Positions 21,250 to 32,295 of a DNA stretch of 64,000 nt are shown piece by piece. The stretch's first letter is position 1, and the number at the start of each line of letters is the position of its first letter. Source of the stretch: Pararge aegeria (Eukaryota > Arthropoda > Insecta > Lepidoptera > Nymphalidae). The notes below the pieces were generated by a model. That model ran no database searches. It was not told the DNA's origin and was given only the letters and a program-made list of their open reading frames with translations. A program made the position numbers and the translations under genes. The DNA is taken from contig NC_053204.1 of the NCBI RefSeq assembly GCF_905163445.1, positions 1,247,501-1,311,500 of the forward strand, given 5' to 3'.

Positions 21250-22960
21250 ATTTCATAAAAGGATTCTAGCTTAGCCGTCTGTCTGTCAGTCAGTTAGGAC
21301 AGTGTTTTACAGTACGAGGTTTACTTAGTCCAATTTCATCATCAACAATACTAGATTTGATACGCAACATGTCCTCCGGTGCAAAAAACTCATAATTCTG
21401 TTTCCCAGAATTAACGAGATTCACCTCCCGTCCAATGAAGTAAGAACTTCCGACGGCTAAAAGTGAAATGGGGCCAAGAGACGTATCTGCCCCGATGAGT
21501 TCCGACGACCCTCATTAACCCAGCACATCCTGCGTTGACACAACTGAGTCAACAATACTTTACAATGCACGCAGTTCCGTGTCAGAACGCCTGTATCTAT
21601 ATCGTAGATATGAAACGAATATTTTTACATGTCCGCCATAGTCCGTCAGGTCGTCTGCGAAGGTATGCCGAGTCTCATTTCAGACTATTGGCTGTCTGAG
21701 ATCGAGACTGGAACAGAAAATAAACTAAGATCCTATAACATCTGAAATAAGTTTATTAACTATTTCAGTTAGGTGTGAGTTTTCAAGCAACTGGCGGTCT
21801 GGGCTAGAGAGTGAGGAACCTCCTTATAATAAGCGCCGTTTCAAGGACTACTGCCTTCTGAATCCGACCCTTGATCCAACAACCAAGCGAAAGCTTCTTA
21901 AGATGTTGACTGAAACGACGATCGGAACAATAACGCTCGACTCAACTTATTATTATTACATCCTAAAAGAACTAGAATTATCGACATAGCTTCGCGACTC
22001 GCTGAGCTATGTCGGTAATTTTGGCTCTTTTGACTGGCATCAACCTGAGATAAGTGACAATGGGCAGAATAAATACATCGTACCTTAAATGCACCTTCAA
22101 ATGGTTTCACACTGCTAGAATGACGACTTTGGACCAGAAATGAACCAGGGTTGGTATAGTCGTCTACAAGGTGGACGAACTGAATAAACGGAAAAAGACC
22201 ATAGCGTGTGGAAATTACTATAAAATACATATGTAAAGACAGTGAACTTCCATCGGTTAAGAACGATGGACGAAGAAGATGTCGATCATGTAAAGGATCT
22301 AGTGGCAGCAATCGTAAGCAGAGTCCGTGAGAAAACTCACCAATAACAAACAACAAAACTGTTGTGAATTGAAATAACACATTCATCAGAGTCTTGCAAA
22401 ATCAGCACAGTTCAAAAATTATAATAACAAAACGGGACCATTTGTAAATGGTGATTTACCAACAAAGAAAAATACATGATCGGAAAAATTTTGGTCGAAG
22501 CGACGACGGCGGACCGTTTTGAATTTGAAATTCGAGTCAATTTATTTCCAAAGGCTCTTTAGACCCATTTGAATTTAGTGAAGGTACCTATGTTGATAAT
22601 ATACGAATTTTAGGAAACTTCCAATTTAATATTGGATAGAAGCAGGTGTTTACTCTGCAGAAGTCCATGATAACACAATGTGCAAAAAGCTTAAATTGCT
22701 ATAATCCACCAAAAAAAGACAAATCGTCGTTATTCTTTATACATAACAATCGTAGATCTTTCAAAATCCACAGTTTTGCTCCGACATCGAAGAAACCTCG
22801 GAAGACATTGACAGAACGACCTAGGTAATATTGCAAAAGTCAACAAATTCAATATCTACGCAAAATTTCAACAGATTGAATTATAATATTTTTTCGAATT
22901 CTATATTTTGCAGAACATAAGATGTAGATAAAACTGACTGTCTACGGGCAAGAGTTTTTT
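21250..22960. other. No intact gene recognised
   Basis: A 162-codon minus-strand frame (21,898-22,386) has no domain. Within it NYRHSSASREA (around 21,960-22,015) is an inverted RTE relic with a local palindrome CGACATAGCTTCGCGACTCG. The rest is unassigned. Confidence 0.4.
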
Positions 22961-23460
22961 TTTTTTAAATTCCACTACAAGTAAGCAAATTGCAATTTCC
23001 CCTGGTGGTAAGTAATGATGCAGTCTAAGATTGTTACGGGCTAATCTGTTGGGGGTATGGCAGTTATATTAAACCCATTCACCACTTCGCCATCCACACA
23101 AATAAAGAGTAAGACAGTTTTTTTTTCTACTAGAAGTTAGCCCTTGACTGCAATCTCACCTGGTGGCAAGTGATGATGCAGTCTAAGACGGTAGCGGGCT
23201 AACCTGTTATGGAGTATGGTAGCGCAGGTTAAGTATTTAAAATTCTTTTGTTTTACAACCCTTTTTTTTTTGACATGGTGGAAAAGCTTTACGGCTACCC
23301 CCGACCCTTGGGCAGGACGGAGGTTATGTGGGACTCCCCTATCTAAGGGGGTATACCCAAACTGATAACCACCACGGCATGTCCCTCTTGTTGGCTTTGG
23401 AACTAGACGAAATAGACGCCCGGGGAACCCGTTGTATACCAACCACCCCAACCGATTGTT
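22960..23460 (-). mobile_element. Non-LTR 3' ends, inverted, in series
   Basis: GTAAGTAATGATGCAGTCTA (about 23,007) and AAGTGATGATGCAGTCTAAG (about 23,167) are two copies of the same 3' end about 160 bp apart. CCACCACGGCATGTCCCTCT follows near 23,370. Confidence 0.6.
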
Positions 23461-23464
23461 GGGG

Positions 23465-23999
23465 TCCCCGCGCTAGCGAGGAAAGGTAAGTGACGGGTAG
23501 CTAGAAGATGGGCAACCCTACCGATCAGTGTCCAAAATGATAAAATGTCGTGAATCAAATGCAATAGTGGGGCAAGACTTTAAAGAATATAAAAGCTGAA
23601 GAAAAACATGAACTGAAAAAATCTTGGTCAACGCATAGTAAAACAGTTTTGAGTTTTTGAATATAAAACGACCACTTTGTTATTATAATGGTATTGCGGC
23701 GGGTTGTATTATATTAGCATATAATACGGTTTAGCGATGTTTTTTGACCCTCGTATCGCAGGTATATTGCGTCAGTGTTTATATTGGACGTGCCGATACC
23801 GCCTTCGACGATGCATTCGCAAAAATTTATGTGAAAATATAAATCGGGGTAATTTCGCCTAGTTTAGTTATAAAGGGGTTTTTTACGTTCTGACCATGAG
23901 AAGTGCTCAAAAGTGCTGTCACTTAAAGTGTGACAAAAGACTGCGTTACTATTCCAACGTTACGGTACGTTTAGGAATAATTAACCGACAAAGAGGTGA
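23465..23999. other. No recognised feature
   Basis: No gene or listed repeat; contains TTATATTAGCATATAATACG, a short palindrome near 23,710. Confidence 0.35.
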
Positions 24000-24160
24000 C
24001 GCTAAGCGATTAGGTGTTCCGGTGCGATGTCGTGTGGAAACCGATTAGGGGTCTGACTGCCACTCTCCCTAATAGGTTAGCCCGCTTCCATCCTCACTTA
24101 CCACCAGGTGAGATTGCAGTCAAGGGCAATAGGGGGAGAAAGAATAAATTTAATAAAGGT
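24000..24160 (+). mobile_element. Non-LTR 3' end
   Basis: TTAGCCCGCTTCCATCCTCA and TTACCACCAGGTGAGATTGC are the plus-strand form of the 23,130 sequence. Confidence 0.6.
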
Positions 24161-24164
24161 CATA

Positions 24165-24300
24165 GAAGCTCTGAGAGCAGTGGTAAATCAGCCTCCCATT
24201 CGGGGGGACCATGTTCGAATCCCGGCTTTTATCTATCTTTCGGAGTTACGTGCGTTTTAATTACACTGTCATTTGAACGGCGTAGGAAAACATCGTAAGG
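24165..24300 (+). mobile_element. SINE-B-like 5' fragment
   Basis: CCATGTTCGAATCCCGGC (box B), CTTTCGGAGTTACGTGCGTT, GGAAAACATCGTAAGGAA. Confidence 0.6.
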
Positions 24301-24655
24301 AATACATAAATAAGGTAATTTTGGACCTACCAATGCATAAGTTTAAAGAATGTGTTAAAACACATTTATTACAGCGAGGTTATTATACAATTGATGAATT
24401 TCTTAATGACAAGGTTGCTTGGAAGCATCCGGCTCCGCATTCAACTCTCACAAGATAGAAAAATGATTTTTGAAATGTAAAATGTATATTGTTAATGTTG
24501 GAAAAGAGCAACTGCTGAGTTTCTTGCCGGCTTCTTCTCGGTAGAATCTGCCTTCCGAACCGGTGGTAGAGTCACTACACACAGACAGACTTGACGTTTC
24601 AAAAGTGCTTATATTAGGCCTACTTGAAATAAATGAATTTTGAATTTTGAATTTA
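24300..24655 (+). pseudogene. LINE-B ORF2 C-terminus and 3' UTR
   Basis: The frame contains VILDLPMHKFKECVKTHLLQ, then RGYYTIDEFLNDKVAWK, a short tail and a stop at 24,456. The 3' UTR has CTGAGTTTCTTGCCGGCTTC and GGCCTACTTGAAATAAATGA and ends in TTTTGAATTTTGAATTT. 5'-truncated. Copies at 42,005 and, inverted, 52,010 and 53,703. Confidence 0.8.
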
Positions 24656-24885
24656 TTGAATACTTAGAATATACATATAAACACCCAGACACTGAAAAAC
24701 ATTTATGCTCATCACAAAAAAAAATCCAGCAGTGGGAATCGAATCCACGGCTTTGGACTCAGAAAGCAGGGTCGCTGCCCACTGCGCCAATCGGCCGTCT
24801 CAATCCGCACGGCAAGAACCCTTTTCATTCTGAAAGAAGACCCGGGACCTGGAGTGCGCCGATAGTGGGTGGATAATGCTAAAGG
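24656..24885 (-). mobile_element. SINE-A, inverted, then a SINE-B 3' scrap
   Basis: ACACCCAGACACTGAAAAAC, GGGAATCGAATCCACGGC and GCGCCAATCGGCCGTC; AATCCGCACGGCAAGAACCC through GGAGTGCGCCGATAGTGGGT is plus-oriented SINE-B. Confidence 0.75.
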
Positions 24886-25345
24886 GTCTTTGAAGAAGCC
24901 CACAACAAACTTAGTATAACCAGTACGTATTACTTTACAACCTAAAGCCATTAAATGTATGTTTAATCCATCACCAAACTCGAGTGAGGGATCAACAAAC
25001 AAACATTACACGGAAACCAGCGGTATCTTTGTGACCTATAAGTAACGTAAAACCAACCTTTAAAACTTTGTTTTAAGGTCTTAAATTAAACGCTGACAAT
25101 GCCTACGCTTGACGTTTTGTGTGTAAAATGTTAAGGTGAAAAAAATGGACTTTAATAATTTAAAATAAGGTAGGTTATTAAATGATACGTATTTATGTGT
25201 ATTGGATAGATGAGTAAGCGGTGTCGGGTGTCGGTTTATTTCTCACACCTCAGTTTTTGCTGTTTATGGAATTTCGAATTTTTAAACGACTTTTTCATTC
25301 ATTAAACTGCCTCGATAATCTAATTTTACATAAATATATAGTTTA

Positions 25346-25798
25346 CTAGCTGTTGCCCGCGACTTCGTCTGCGTTTGATTTTGTTTTTTGATGTGGCATT
25401 CAATTTAGTTGTAGTTCTAAAAAAATTAAAGAATTCAGTAGCGTTAAGCCTTAAATGAGGGGTTTGTTGCTGTCCGCTGAGGAGTTCTGTCCTCTATCTC
25501 CAACCATAGTTTGGGCAAAATTAAACACATATTATAACCTCTAACGTACAAAAATAATTAAATCGGTTATAATTGTCGGAGTTATGGTGTAAAATCGTCA
25601 AAAACTTTATCCCCTCTCCCAAAGGAACCGAGCTTAATGTCGGGATTTAAAGTATCCTATATTACTTCTAACACTTCCAAGAATATGTGTACAAAGTTTC
25701 ATGAGGATCGGTTAAGTAGTTTTTGCATGAAAGCGTAACAAACAAACTTACATTGACATTTATAATATTAAGTAGGGAAGTAGGGATATTAGTAGGGA
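25346..25798 (-). mobile_element. Hel-1 non-autonomous Helitron
   Basis: CTAGCTGTTGCCCGCGACTT at the left (3' end on the minus strand, A on its outer side) to TAATATTA...AGTAGGGA followed by T. The AGTAGGGA motif is amplified at the 5' end. GAGGATCGGTTAAGTAG inside. Confidence 0.8.
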
Positions 25799-25830
25799 TA
25801 AGGATTATTATCCCTACATTTGAATAGATC

Positions 25831-25935
25831 GAAAATGCTATATTATGAAAATATACTCCGCGAAAAGCTTCGTGCGGATTTTCTTTTCGCGGAATATAGC
25901 AAATTAAGCTTACTTTTCATAATATAGCATTTTCT
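25831..25935. repeat. Rep-D foldback hairpin
   Basis: GAAAATGCTATATTATGAAA at the left and TTTCATAATATAGCATTTTC at the right are exact complements. Inner arms CCGCGAAAAG and CTTTTCGCGG pair too. Rep-D sequence (AAATTAAGCTTA, GCGGAATATAGC) recurs at 39,828, 50,345 and 52,235. Confidence 0.75.
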
Positions 25936-26067
25936 ATCTAATATATCTTGGAATTCCGCAAAGTGCTTGTATCCAATATTCGAAAATAGAATAATTTTAA
26001 GGTGTTTTTTTTTTGCTACCTATTATGCAGAATGTGATCTGGCTACAACTTCATTTTTACATCTTTA

Positions 26068-26227
26068 CTAGCGGACCCCCAACGCCAACTGTCGGGCTGA
26101 TTTGTGAATCTAAACCATACAGGGTGCCATACCCAAACGCATACCAAAAAAATCATTCAAATCGGTCCAGCCGTTTAGGAGGAGTTCAGTGACATACACA
26201 CGCACACAAGAAATATATATATAAAGA
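26068..26227 (-). mobile_element. Hel-3 non-autonomous Helitron, 160 bp
   Basis: On the minus strand it starts TCTTTATATATATATTTCTT after an A and ends CTAG before a T. CAAATCGGTCCAGCCGTTTA lies inside. Second copy at 46,840. Confidence 0.8.
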
Positions 26228-26371
26228 TATGAATGTACTACTTTCTTACAACAAATAAATTTGAATTCGAATTAATTTAAGCCCAGTGAAAAATTAGAAA
26301 CCTTAAATTTATCGTAATACCATGGGTGCATTACGATAAATTTACTATACTCTATTATCTATATCCATATC

Positions 26372-26418
26372 GTGTAGCGATGTGTGTATTTTCGTAGTAT
26401 ATTTATTTATTTTATTAT
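26372..26418 (+). mobile_element. SINE-A 3' tail
   Basis: GCGATGTGTGTATTTTCGTA and GTATATTTATTTATTTTATT. Confidence 0.55.
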
Positions 26419-26671
26419 ATCATCTCAATCTCTCGTAGACTCAGTGCTTTTCAGAAGTTTCACATCTGTTGTGTGTGAATTGTGAAGGACTTTTTAATAA
26501 GACATATAAACACCAAACCAGTTACGAATGTTAGTTTTTCAACGATTAAAACATCATTAGGTACCTACTTATTTACTTGTACATTTAATTGTAGTCACGA
26601 TACGTTTCATGAATACATAAAAAGCGATACTTAACATTATCTATACCCTTCTGGCGAAACGTGACGCGCTG

Positions 26672-26728
26672 ATATGGCGGTATCGCTGTAAAAAAAAATT
26701 AAAACAAAATGGCGCACGCAAATGGCGG
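26672..26728. promoter_or_regulatory. Cluster of PHO/YY1-like GCCAT cores
   Basis: Three ATGGC cores at 26,674, 26,709 and 26,722 within 55 bp, in GATATGGCGG, AAAATGGCGCAC and CAAATGGCGGCCCATTC. Only a motif match. Confidence 0.3.
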
Positions 26729-27534
26729 CCCATTCGGCGGGAAATGAAATTGATAGTGACGCTTTATTGAGTAATGGTAATTGATTGCGCGTTAATTTAT
26801 TAAAATTATTAGTTTTCCCTTGTGGTTAAATATTCAAGTAAGTGGATAATTTACATTTAATTAAAATTTACCTACTTTTGATAACTTTTTTATATTTTTG
26901 GCTATGCAAAAACTCATAGATTCGCGTCACCGATGAATTCGACATGCCCGTGACGCTGTAGTCTAAGGCAAGGAAATACTAACGTTTTCGGTTGTCAAAC
27001 AATGGAATTTATAAGGAAAACTTTAAGCATTTAGCTAAAATCTGCTTCTTTTTTATATGTCAGTAAAAAAAGGAATATTATCTATGCCGTAAGCGCCCAA
27101 AGAGATAACAGATAAAATATAACGGGCACAGCACATTAGTTTCCCGCCTCTTCCACCGTCACCTGTTATCTATGGTACGTGTAAACTCTATGCTCTATTT
27201 GTTCTTTCTAATTGCACTCGGAATTCGTGAAGCGTGAGCCGGCAAGTGATAATGGTTTGAAGTACTTTTTAAATGACGCCGAGGTCGTAAGGCTGGGCTG
27301 TGCTTCCAATGTCGATATGAATATTTAGCATCATATTTTATGCCAGTAAAACTAGCGTCGAGTTCGAGTTAACTGATTTCAAGGTACATTCACAGTTCAT
27401 TGTAAAACAAGAAATCCTTTCTTGTCTTTTTTTTAAACCATTAAAGCCGTAACGCTTAACAGATCATCAATTAATCAATCAATATGATTTGCAAGCATAC
27501 AGGTGATCGCAATGCTCTCTTAAATGCTGCCACT
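26729..27534. other. No gene recognised
   Basis: AT-rich, with no listed repeat family and no splice-supported frame. Confidence 0.4.
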
Positions 27535-27660
27535 CTCGCAATTCAAAATTCAAAATTAATTTCAAGTAGGTTTAAAATTGCTTGTAGCACTTTTAAACCG
27601 TTACATTTGTCTGTCTGTATTGACTCTACCACGAATTGGAATGACAAAGTTAAGCTATTA
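27535..27660 (-). mobile_element. LINE-B 3' tail, inverted
   Basis: CAATTCAAAATTCAAAATTA, TTTCAAGTAGGTTTAAAATT, GACTCTACCACGAATTGGAA. Confidence 0.6.
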
Positions 27661-28049
27661 GTTTTTAAACTATATTTAAATATTATGAAGACGCGATACT
27701 ATTTTTAAAATATTCCTAAATTAGTAAAATTAATTTTTATCCGCTTTATCGAATATCGACATTGATGGCATCCCTAGACACTCTATCAATCTCAATTATC
27801 GCTAACGCAGTTCGTTGAGCGGCATGCACCTGGCGAGTATCGAAAATCGATATCTAAAATGTGGAGTGTAGTCGCATCACTAGCGGCACTCTTGCGATAA
27901 ATAGGTTCGAATCGTTAATTAGTTTCTGAATATGCATGAAGGTTTCACTTACGATTGTTCGGTTTGACAAAGTTAATACTTTAAAATATTGCCACCACGG
28001 TACTCGGACTGAATAGATAATACGTACTTCTTTTACTCAAGTATAACAA
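27661..28049. other. No recognised feature
   Basis: No gene or listed repeat. Confidence 0.35.
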
Positions 28050-28290
28050 GAGCAATCTATGAACGCAGCTCAATATATGCGATAAAGCACTGCCTAGCCT
28101 AATAAATCAGACAACCAAATCAGAACAGTTGTCACAACTCCTCTTTCCGCGGGTATCGAACGCGGCGACGTGCTCCATGTTACTACTACCATTTACTGCG
28201 ATCACCAACCGTTAGCGGCGGCTTTTAATTCTTCTCTCCAATGAGAAAGGAGGCGCTAGCTCAACAGTGGGCAAACAATTGACTAATTTC
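28050..28290. mobile_element. hAT-B scrap followed by Rep-E fragment
   Basis: AAAGCACTGCCTAGCCTAAT resembles hAT-B; then ACAACTCCTCTTTCCGCGGG, ACTACTACCATTTACTGCGA and AGGAGGCGCTAGCTCAACAG are Rep-E, related to the unit at 50,812. Confidence 0.5.
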
Positions 28291-28294
28291 GGAA

Positions 28295-28475
28295 AACTGC
28301 ATATTTCGGAGTTATGTGCGTTTTGAGCAATAAGATATCATGCTTTTACAGTAAAGGAAACCATTGTGGGGAAACCTGCATGTCTGCATCTGAATGTACT
28401 CAAAGGAGTGTGAAATCCACCAATCCGAACATGGCCAGCGTGATGATCTACGGCGTAAACTCATCATCTAATTCC
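28295..28475 (+). mobile_element. SINE-B middle and 3' part
   Basis: TTTCGGAGTTATGTGCGTTT, CATTGTGGGGAAACCTGCAT, CCAGCGTGATGATCTACGGC. Confidence 0.75.
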
Positions 28476-28907
28476 AAGTCGCGCTGTACTTAGCCGGTAT
28501 AAGGTAGGTATTGACGATGCTGATGAAAACGCATTCTGCTTTAAATACAGGCTATAAATTTTTGGAAATCAAACTAAAATATCTACAGTAGTTTCTAATT
28601 AACGCACACAATAAGCAATGATAACTAATAAAAAAACAGTTTTAAGCTTCTTATAAAAATAGCGATCAATCGTTCAGACGCCATCTTGCAGAGCATAGAC
28701 AATTAAATGTGTCCCTCTTTTTTTTCCATTAATCTAAACAATGGTATCGCGTGTCTACATGCCGTTGAATATAATTTGATTTTGCCGCTATCGAGGTTTT
28801 TAATGAAATTGTTTTACCTATCCAACTGAATGCCTCTTTACTAGTTGATTAGCTAGTGTACATAGCATAACTACTTCTACCGGATTATGAGGCCCTGGTA
28901 GATTCAA
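28476..28907. other. No recognised feature
   Basis: AT-rich, nothing assignable. Confidence 0.35.
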
Positions 28908-29290
28908 ATTCAAAACTTCTTTATTAATGTAGGCCTATCACAGCACTTATGAAGTGTTCATACATATAATATGTTTACATAATTGTAAGGGGATGGTGAT
29001 AACTTCGTACGCCAACTTAAACCTTAAGCTACGAGGGTTCCAAACGCGCCCTGTTCTAAGAAGAGCCCACAACAAACTTAGCCGGGTAAATTTATTTTTT
29101 ATTATCCCCATCTCACAGTAAATTTATATTACGCTATGAAGTAAGAACTTTGAACTTATTGAGAGACATCTCAAAGATTTCATTCGGTAATTTGTTATAA
29201 AATAATATACAATTGCTCTTGTAATTAATTTGCAGTTTTATGTAGCCTAGTAAACGGCACAACGACTTTATTTTTGCTTCTAATATTTAT
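28908..29290 (-). pseudogene. LINE-A ORF2 C-terminus and 3' UTR, inverted
   Basis: TTCTTTATTAATGTAGGCCT, GCTACGAGGGTTCCAAACGC, then on the minus strand the frame LFYNKLPNEIFEMSLNKFKV. Stops and losses downstream. 5'-truncated. Confidence 0.75.
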
Positions 29291-30107
29291 GTATATTGTA
29301 TAGGGCGCGCTAAGAATTTGCATTGGTTTTCTGTTCATAAATTCTCCTGCTCCAATTCCCTCATTCCTATGATGATGTCACACCTCCATGGCGCAGTGAT
29401 TAGCGCTATGGTTTTGTAAATGGGAAGTATTTGGTTCAATAACTGGCAGTGGCGCTTAAGGAATTTATAAATGTTTTATTTTCTCCTGCCTGGTGTGTCT
29501 AGGTGAGTTTCTGCAATGCCAAGTTAATGCCCTAAGAGGAATTAAGAAAACTAAAAAAAGCCTTTGCCAAGCATAGCGATATTAATAGGTGAAGGGATAT
29601 GAAAATAGTACTTAGCATATTTTAATATTATTGAAAAAATTTAAAGTTGTAAATTGAAATTATAATATGCTACTATTGTGATCCACACAAAAAAAACAAT
29701 TTTAAATAATTTCAAACGTATTGCAAATGTCCTATCTACTCAATATAATGTACAGTATTGTGTGCTATACGTCAAAGCAATAAATAAATGAGTTGAATTG
29801 AATAAAAACATTATCTATTACGAATCATGAGATCCTGGTAGATTCCCGGATTCGACCTAATAAATGTATGGAGTTAGGAATTAAAATGGCTTCACCCCCT
29901 CCCTCGATCAGCACTTTAAGCCATGCCTTGAAATCTTTAGATGCTCCCGTTTGGACGAGTTTAGGAAACAGTACATCAGAGTTCGCATTTTGTGAGTGTT
30001 TTTTCGAGTTACTGGACTCTCTTTATAAGTTCAGGTTAACTTGCAATGCCACGGAACCCTATCTGTTCACTAGAAGTCATATATCCCCTTTGACAACTGT
30101 AGAATCT
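29291..30107. other. No gene recognised
   Basis: A LINE-like tail (GTCAAAGCAATAAATAAATG) lies near 29,773. The 86-codon frame at 29,868-30,128 has no domain and overlaps repeat edges. Confidence 0.4.
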
Positions 30108-30395
30108 CCTCATCATCATTCTCATTAAAGGCCCACTTCAAGGCCAGGGTATCCTCTCAGAATGAGTAGGGTTTAGGCCGTAGTTCACGAGGCTGGCCAA
30201 GTGCGTAGACTTCTTACGTCTTTGAGAACATCTTTCACGGTTTCCTCACGATGTTTTCCTACAACGCTAAAACCAGTTAAAATTGTATTGATTTAAATTA
30301 AGAACGCACATAACTCAGAAAAGTTAGAGGTGCACGCCATCGAACTCGGTCGCTCCAAAAGGGTGGCCGAAACTTTAACCAGGCTTTCACCGCTC
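30108..30395 (-). mobile_element. SINE-B, inverted
   Basis: AGGGTATCCTCTCAGAATGA, GGTTTCCTCACGATGTTTTC, CGCACATAACTCAGAAAAGT, AGGCTTTCACCGCTCAG. Confidence 0.8.
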
Positions 30396-30470
30396 AGAAT
30401 AATAACTCTTCTTGCCGTCATCTCATTTAGCAACTTGTCCGACCGAATGAAGTTTATCTTGAAATAGATA

Positions 30471-30669
30471 CTAGATGACCCGTGCAACTTCGTCTGCACC
30501 AAACCGGTTATTACCGGAAAACACAAATAAAATGTCATTTTCTAATAATGAATCCTAGCTAGATCGATTTATCGCCCCCGAAACCCCCTGTATACTAAAT
30601 TTCATGAAAATCGTTGGAGCCGATTCCAAGGTTCCAATTTTATACATACAAGAATTGCTCGTTTAAAGA
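30471..30669 (-). mobile_element. Hel-4 non-autonomous Helitron, 199 bp
   Basis: On the minus strand it starts TCTTTAAACGAGCAATTCTT after A and ends GGGTCATCTAG before T. The interior has TTTCATGAAAATCGTTGGAG. Single copy here. Confidence 0.75.
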
Positions 30670-31479
30670 TATAAGATAAAAGTGCTCTACTCATTGTTTT
30701 AAAGCTAACCAAATTGCAAGAAATCAAAAGGCGTATGAGAAAAGAAGACTTACAAAATCATTAAAAATGTAAAAGCCACTGTTTGTCTACTCCGAGAGAA
30801 TTATTAACACGCAATGTTGTATCAGGTGGTATCATTATACCGCTTAACAGCTGATCAAACTGTGCCCAGCGTTCTAATTTAAACCCTATGTAAACCAGCC
30901 AAGGGTATTAAATAGCTTATAACGTAAAGTTGCGGCTTGGCTACTGTCTGTTCAAATATAATTTTCAAATTCTTTAGACGGGTCATATGGAGGCGTATCA
31001 AGTGACTTTATGGTCTGAATATTAAGTGACTCAAAACTCAAAATAATCACCCTACATAAATGCCGCGTTGGTTTAGTGGTGAGTTGGCTCGAGTATGATA
31101 TACTAATCTTGGAGTCTGTTCCACATTCTAGGGTCCTACGACTCTTAGGTTGACCAAAGAAAAAAATTCTTCGTCGATAAATTCTTAATACCAGGCCCGA
31201 GTCAAAATTTAAATCGTTCGCTCCCATGCTTCGTAGAGTACAGTCATTTGTCGGTTGTTACTAAAATGTGACAATAATCGTTAAAACACCAACTCGCATT
31301 GTAACAGCGAGGTGGGTCAAGTTCCGGGTAAGTTGTTGACTTTCAACACTTAATACACACACTAAAACCCCGGCTCATCGCATGGCATCACCCGACTTAA
31401 AATCCGGCGTGTAAGAGTCATAGAGTGATATCAAATTAACCCTAAAAACAGGGGTTCCCAACCTTTTAATTCTCTACCC
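30670..31479. other. No gene recognised
   Basis: A tRNA-like GCCGCGTTGGTTTAGTGG near 31,060 hints at an old SINE head, but box B is not clear. The rest is unassigned. Confidence 0.35.
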
Positions 31480-31620
31480 TAAAGGGTTGTCGGGAGGAGA
31501 TCGCTTAAAGCGATAAGACCGCTTTTGCGCATCGTATACATATATATATATATTGTTTTGTTATTTCTTGTGTTCACTTTTAATTTGTGCAATAAAAACT
31601 TTATCTATCTTTCTTGTTAT
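31480..31620 (+). mobile_element. LINE-C 3' end
   Basis: GAGATCGCTTAAAGCGATAA, GACCGC, then TGCAATAAAAACTTTATC. Confidence 0.75.
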
Positions 31621-32030
31621 CTTATATTCTTAACTTGTAAGTGCACCGCTGGCTTAAAAGATAGATAGATAGCACCGACTAGCTAGGTAAGGGTACCTAG
31701 CTAGTTAAAATAGAATTGTTAGTCACGCAGATAGGCGTAAAAATAACACATCCTAATTATGAAACTAATAATACCATAATAAGTAATAAATTTGAATTTA
31801 GAATTAAGAAAAATAATTCTACCCCGAAAATAGGATGGCTGAGCTTGGTGATCTCAAGACAATTTTTATAGTGTGGGACAAGCCGTGACACCACTGCACA
31901 AAGACTATCAATATATATTTTATTTTTTTGAAATACAGAAGGAGCCTCACGACTCACCTATGTACTTTCGTACAGAATTGGGAAGCCCTGCCCTATATAT
32001 TTGCGCAAGGATTTGGATATCGGATTTGAA
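31621..32030. other. No gene recognised
   Basis: Contains a GATA repeat (31,661) and a palindromic AGCTAGGTAAGGGTACCTAG (31,680). Confidence 0.4.
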
Positions 32031-32072
32031 AGCAGTCAGATGTTACAAAAAGATTTGTAACATCTGACTGCT
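32031..32072. repeat. Perfect 19-bp hairpin with 4-nt loop
   Basis: AGCAGTCAGATGTTACAAA (32,031-32,049), loop AAGA, then TTTGTAACATCTGACTGCT (32,054-32,072). The stem has no mismatch. Confidence 0.95.
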
Positions 32073-32127
32073 ATTTCCAAAGATTGAGGAAAGAAAAAGG
32101 CTTTACTATTATTACTGTAGATATGTA

Positions 32128-32295
32128 TTACGTGAGGTGACAGCAGATGAATACAGTTGTCACCACCCCTCTTTCGGGTGGTGAGAACAGGTAGCAGCAT
32201 CCTATGTGTTATTACTTAACTACTGTGATCATCGACCCGTCTGCCCAGCGTGGTGATTTGCAAAGGCCTTTAGTCCAACAGTGGACTATTTGAGG
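32128..32295 (-). mobile_element. Rep-E, inverted
   Basis: ACAGTTGTCACCACCCCTCT, TGCCCAGCGTGGTGATTTGC, AGTCCAACAGTGGACT; inverted relative to the tandem pair at 50,812. Confidence 0.65.

Noticed and set aside
21898..22386. 162-codon minus-strand open frame with a hydrophobic start
   Set aside because: No domain; it crosses an RTE relic (YRHSSASREA), has no splice context, and its composition is not coding-like.
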